In this document: positions 19,420 to 22,275 of the stretch, in pieces
Layout: the number at the start of each line of letters is the position of its first letter
Numbering within the stretch: the first letter of the stretch is position 1
NCBI RefSeq assembly: GCF_001632365.1
Contig: NW_024468524.1
Location: 513,909 to 536,183, forward strand
Length of the DNA stretch: 22,275 nt
Direction: 5' to 3'
Origin: Laetiporus sulphureus 93-53
Lineage: Eukaryota; Basidiomycota; Agaricomycetes; Polyporales; Laetiporaceae
The notes under the pieces: model-generated
What the model was told of the DNA's origin: nothing
The model's database searches: none
The model's input: only the letters and a program-made list of their open reading frames with translations
Translations under genes and position numbers: made by a program

Positions 19420-21696
19420 ATGCGCAAAGGCTGCCTGAAGCACTCGCCCCCGCAGACGCCGGAGCTCTCCCATTCGCCTTGGACGACGCCCAGTGCATCC
19501 GGGCGGACCTCACCTGCCCCGTCGCAGTGCGCGGGACCGTTCACCAGGCCGCCCCTCCGCAAGAACGTGTCCTTCTGCGAGGACTCGACGCTGGAGGAGG
19601 TATTCTTCGCAGACGAGTGGGACCGGTCGCCTGCCCCTGTCACGCCCAAGCTGTCGTACTCGTGAGTGTCGTGCTGTGCTGTGTTTCTTGTCTGCTTCTC
19701 GCTTGCGTGAGTCACGGAGATGCTAGAGCGGATGATCCATTTGGGAGACTGTTCGAAGTCGGGCGCACGCTGCGATGCCGACGACGTCATTTCCGTTCTT
19801 CCTCGGTCTCTTATCTGTTGTTGCCTCGTCTTCGCCTCCCGATGCGCCGACGCCCGAAGTGGCGGCTGCAAAGGGGTACATAAGCCTGCCGTTCATCAAC
19901 CTGTCGTGCTGTGCCGTGTCTCTCGTCTGCTTCTCATTCGCGTGAGTCACGGAGAGACACCAGAGCAGATGATATATTTCAGTGACCGTTGGAAGTCGGA
20001 CGCACGCTGCGATGCGATGGCCGACGACGTCATTTCCGTTCTTCCTATCTGTTGTTGCCTGTCTTCGCCTCTCGATGCGCCGACGCCCGAAGTGGCCGCT
20101 GCAGAGGGGTACATAAGCCTGCCGTTCACCAAACTCACACTGCCCCTGACTGATATCACCGCACACATACTGATGACTGCCCCTTCCACCGACAGAGACG
20201 TCCTCGAGCTCAAGCAGCTCCTCGTGTCCCTCCCCCGCGCACCACCCCCACCCCCTACTCCCCGCCAGCCGTTCACGACCTCCCTTCCGCGCGACTGCCA
20301 CACACCCTACGAACATTCTTGCTCCTACCCGTACCCCTCGTCGTCGTCGTCGTCGTCCTCATCCTCCTCGGCGGCATCCTCCTACACGCCGCAGCCGTTC
20401 CCCTGCTCGCGCTTTGCGTCACAGCCCAGCCAGACGCCTGACCGCTGGAAGAACCGTTCCCAGTTCGCGCGGCCCATCGACCCCGAGATTCTGCCCTACC
20501 TCGAAGCGGTGCCCATCAGGCTGCTCCCGCTGTTGGACTCGTCTGCGCAAGAGCCCGAGCCAGAGCCAGAGCCGTCAATACCGCCGCCCCTGCCGACGCC
20601 GGCATCTGCGCCCGAGACACCCAAGCTGTCTTCGTTGAAACCTGGTCCGATCGCGGCTTCCATCCCTGCGGACCAGCATCACGAGCGAGACCGTCAGCCA
20701 AGTCCTAGCCATGGTCTTGATTCCAACTCCACCGTGACCCCTACTTCTCGCTCTGAAGAGGTCTCACCTGCACCTTCACCACTACCATCATCACCACCAC
20801 ATCCGCCGCCACCCTCGTCCTCGTCCAGCATGCCGTCTTCACAGGCCACACCACCACCCCCGCCATCATCGCAATCCCCACGCACCCCGCCATCCATCAC
20901 GCTCCACTCGCCCTCTGGCACACAGCGCTTGCCCGCCGTCCCGCCTTCACCCTCACCCTCACCATCCCCATCCATATCCTCTCTTTTCCCGTCTTCGCCC
21001 AAACCACACGCACCCCTACCACCCCCGCCACACCGCCTGAACATGGCCTTCGTGCCGCTGCTGCCCGCGCAAGATGCGCCGAAGCCGGCGGAGAGCAGGA
21101 GGGAAGAGCGGAAGGAGGAACGGAGGCCGAAGAGACAGATGAACTTTGCGTTCGTGCCGTTGATGGAGAAGCAGGATGAAGATGAGCATATAGAGGGAGG
21201 GACGAAGGAGAAGGAGAGCGTACGTGAGGATGCGGAGCAGACGCCGTTGCGTTCTTTGGCGCCTGCGGAGAAGGTCGAGCTGACGCCTACCGGTGCCGAG
21301 GAGGATGGTATCTTCCATGACACTGCCTTTGAGCATGACTCTGAACAGGACGGCCAGTCTGAGCAGGAGCTCGAGTCGTCCACGCCATCGCTCTCCTCTG
21401 CGTCCGATACGGACAATGACAATGACACAGATGGCGAGCAGGAGAGCGTGGCGAACGTCGAGCCAACGAAGATCGGCGGCGGCGGCAGCTTGCACGAGAA
21501 GCAGGCAGAGTACTTTGCGCCGCGGAGGGCGTGTGCGGCGCTCACGAGGATGGTGGGCATGCAGGGGGGAGCGGGAGATGGGAGGAAGGTGAGGCTGGCG
21601 GCGTTGCCGAGCACGCCGCTCGTGCCGCCGAGCCCGTTCGTGCTGGATGCGAGCGGGGAGGTTGTCGTTGTAGATGAGAGGAGGGAGAGGAACTGA
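19420..21696 (+). CDS. Proline/serine-rich protein with RVxF-like KNVSF motif, gene B
   Basis: Exons 19420-19661 and 20196-21696 encode about 580 aa. The junction again gives KLSYSDVLELKQLL. The intron is 534 nt because it contains two copies of a 235-bp unit. The N-terminal residues are identical to gene A through the RKNVSF motif (47-52) and the FFADEWDRSP segment. The Pro/Ser-rich middle has small changes (an EPEPEP gain, for example). LNMAFVPLL and MNFAFVPLM are kept. The C-terminus after RMVG runs on for about 50 residues, with LPSTPLVPPSPFVLD and EVVVVDE, ending at TGA 21694. This is probably the ancestral tail, since gene A diverges exactly at the duplication edge. The protein is predicted disordered. 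A PP1-binding or scaffold role is only inference from the RVxF-like motif. Reading continuously from 19720 would translate the intron and is not a sound gene model. Confidence 0.75.
19667..20134 (+). repeat. Tandem duplication inside the intron of gene B
   Basis: Unit 1 (19667-19901) and unit 2 (19902-20134) both run from tgtcgtgctgtg to cataagcctgccgttca. Each contains cgtgagtcacggaga, gatgccgacgacgtcat-like and cgacgcccgaagtgg blocks. Gene A has a single unit at 12051-12284. Each unit carries a GTGAGT that could act as an alternative donor. Confidence 0.85.
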
Positions 21697-22275
21697 GAGT
21701 AGAAGATAGAAAGGGCGGAGATAGAGGGGGCGTCGGGAGTGGCGTTGGGTGTCCCATTTTGTCATTTGTCCTTACCCGTTCGACGCATCGGTGCACGGAC
21801 GGGTAAAGCGCGTATGAAGACGACTACACATTAGACATCTCCCAGCGCGTAGCCTACTATATCATTGACTTCATTATTAGATAATGTCTGCTTCACGCGT
21901 CTCCGTCATGGTCTGCCCATCTTGCCCTCTATAGCGTATGTCAAGTTCCCTTTAGTGTCTGCCCAGCCCGACTTACAGTGCAACTCCCTCCTCCGTCTTC
22001 GGTCCTCCCTCCCCCTGCTTGCTTCATTCTTGCCGTTCCGTGATAGCGTAGCTCGAGTCCTTCGAGCATTGTAGAGCGTAGAGCGTAGAGATCCTACGGT
22101 GTCATACCAGTTTGCGGACGTGCATACGTACCGTATTACCCTATCCGTGTTCGGTGCTCGGATATAGAGAGTCGTTGCAGACACGATACATGTACATGCA
22201 GGATTTAGTACTCCAGTTGGGCGTCTTCTACATTCTGTTTTGGTTTTATCATGTCGTGCCTGTTGGGAGCTGTTG
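21697..22275. other. 3' flank of gene B, no further gene seen
   Basis: The flank holds an 8-bp inverted repeat at 21772-21806 and a short tandem gtagagc repeat at about 22069-22089. Small open frames on both strands show no motif or splice pattern I can support. No canonical AATAAA is visible downstream of gene B. Confidence 0.35.
21772..21806. repeat. Inverted repeat downstream of gene B
   Basis: ttacccgt (21772-21779) and acgggtaa (21799-21806) are perfect inverted arms with a 19-nt loop, about 75 bp past the stop. It could be a 3' UTR hairpin; the function is unknown. Confidence 0.4.

Larger units (their letters stand above)
18494..21559 (+). repeat. Segmental duplication, copy B
   Basis: Direct-orientation partner of 10833-13681. 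Differences from A include the missing 57-bp block after gttgggc, a doubled intron unit, several short in-frame codon gains and losses in the low-complexity exon, and loss of gcatttttcca in the promoter region. Confidence 0.9.

Noticed and set aside
19720..21696. 658-codon continuous plus-strand frame as a single-exon gene
   Set aside because: Its first 476 bases are the duplicated intron of gene B. The exon 1 to exon 2 junction is supported by the same phase and peptide in gene A.
1..22275. Retrotransposon, DNA transposon with terminal repeats, CRISPR array, rRNA or intact tRNA gene
   Set aside because: I saw no reverse transcriptase, integrase or transposase motifs, no long terminal repeats, no regular spacer array and no complete tRNA cloverleaf in either strand.

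Overview
The window looks like nuclear DNA of an Agaricomycete (basidiomycete mushroom-forming fungus). The genes are broken by many introns of about 50-80 nt with GTRNGT-type donors and CTAAC/CTGAC-like branch points. The two recognisable protein families are ones I associate with Agaricomycetes. No bacterial or viral hallmark is seen. The identification is by reading only; no search was run.

Layout. (1) About 1-9900 holds a direct tandem duplication of a seven-exon gene encoding a P-loop NTPase with a C-terminal PD-(D/E)xK nuclease-like domain. This matches the Crinkler-RHS-type (CR) proteins common in fungi. Copy 1 (106-3247) and copy 2 (5929-9232) can both be spliced into uninterrupted frames of about 920 and 975 aa. 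Their 3' flanks are also duplicated. Between them lie a decayed ribosomal protein eL37 gene (5346-5783, minus strand, head-to-head with copy 2) and a short diverged fragment (4094-4253) of a repeat seen again further right. (2) 9850-10832 has no gene I can support. (3) 10833-13681 and 18494-21559 form a second, segmental duplication in direct orientation. Each copy carries the upstream region and a two-exon gene for a low-complexity protein with an N-terminal RVxF-like motif (KNVSF). Gene A has lost the original C-terminus; gene B keeps a longer tail and has a doubled intron. (4) The 4.8 kb between the two copies holds decayed minus-strand multi-exon coding remnants (14028-15905), a plus-strand GC-rich transcription unit with internal tandem repeats, a well-formed last intron and an AATAAA signal (about 16150-17740), and a third, inverted and damaged copy of the KNVSF exon 1 (18120-18310). 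(5) 21697-22275 is 3' flank of gene B with a short inverted repeat.

How the parts relate. The window is a duplication-prone accessory region with two independent paralogue pairs, several relics and mosaic divergence. The CR-like pair may be an active/inactive couple: copy 2 keeps a QxK nuclease motif where copy 1 has RxN. The KNVSF proteins could be phosphatase-1-binding or scaffold proteins, but that is inference from one short motif.
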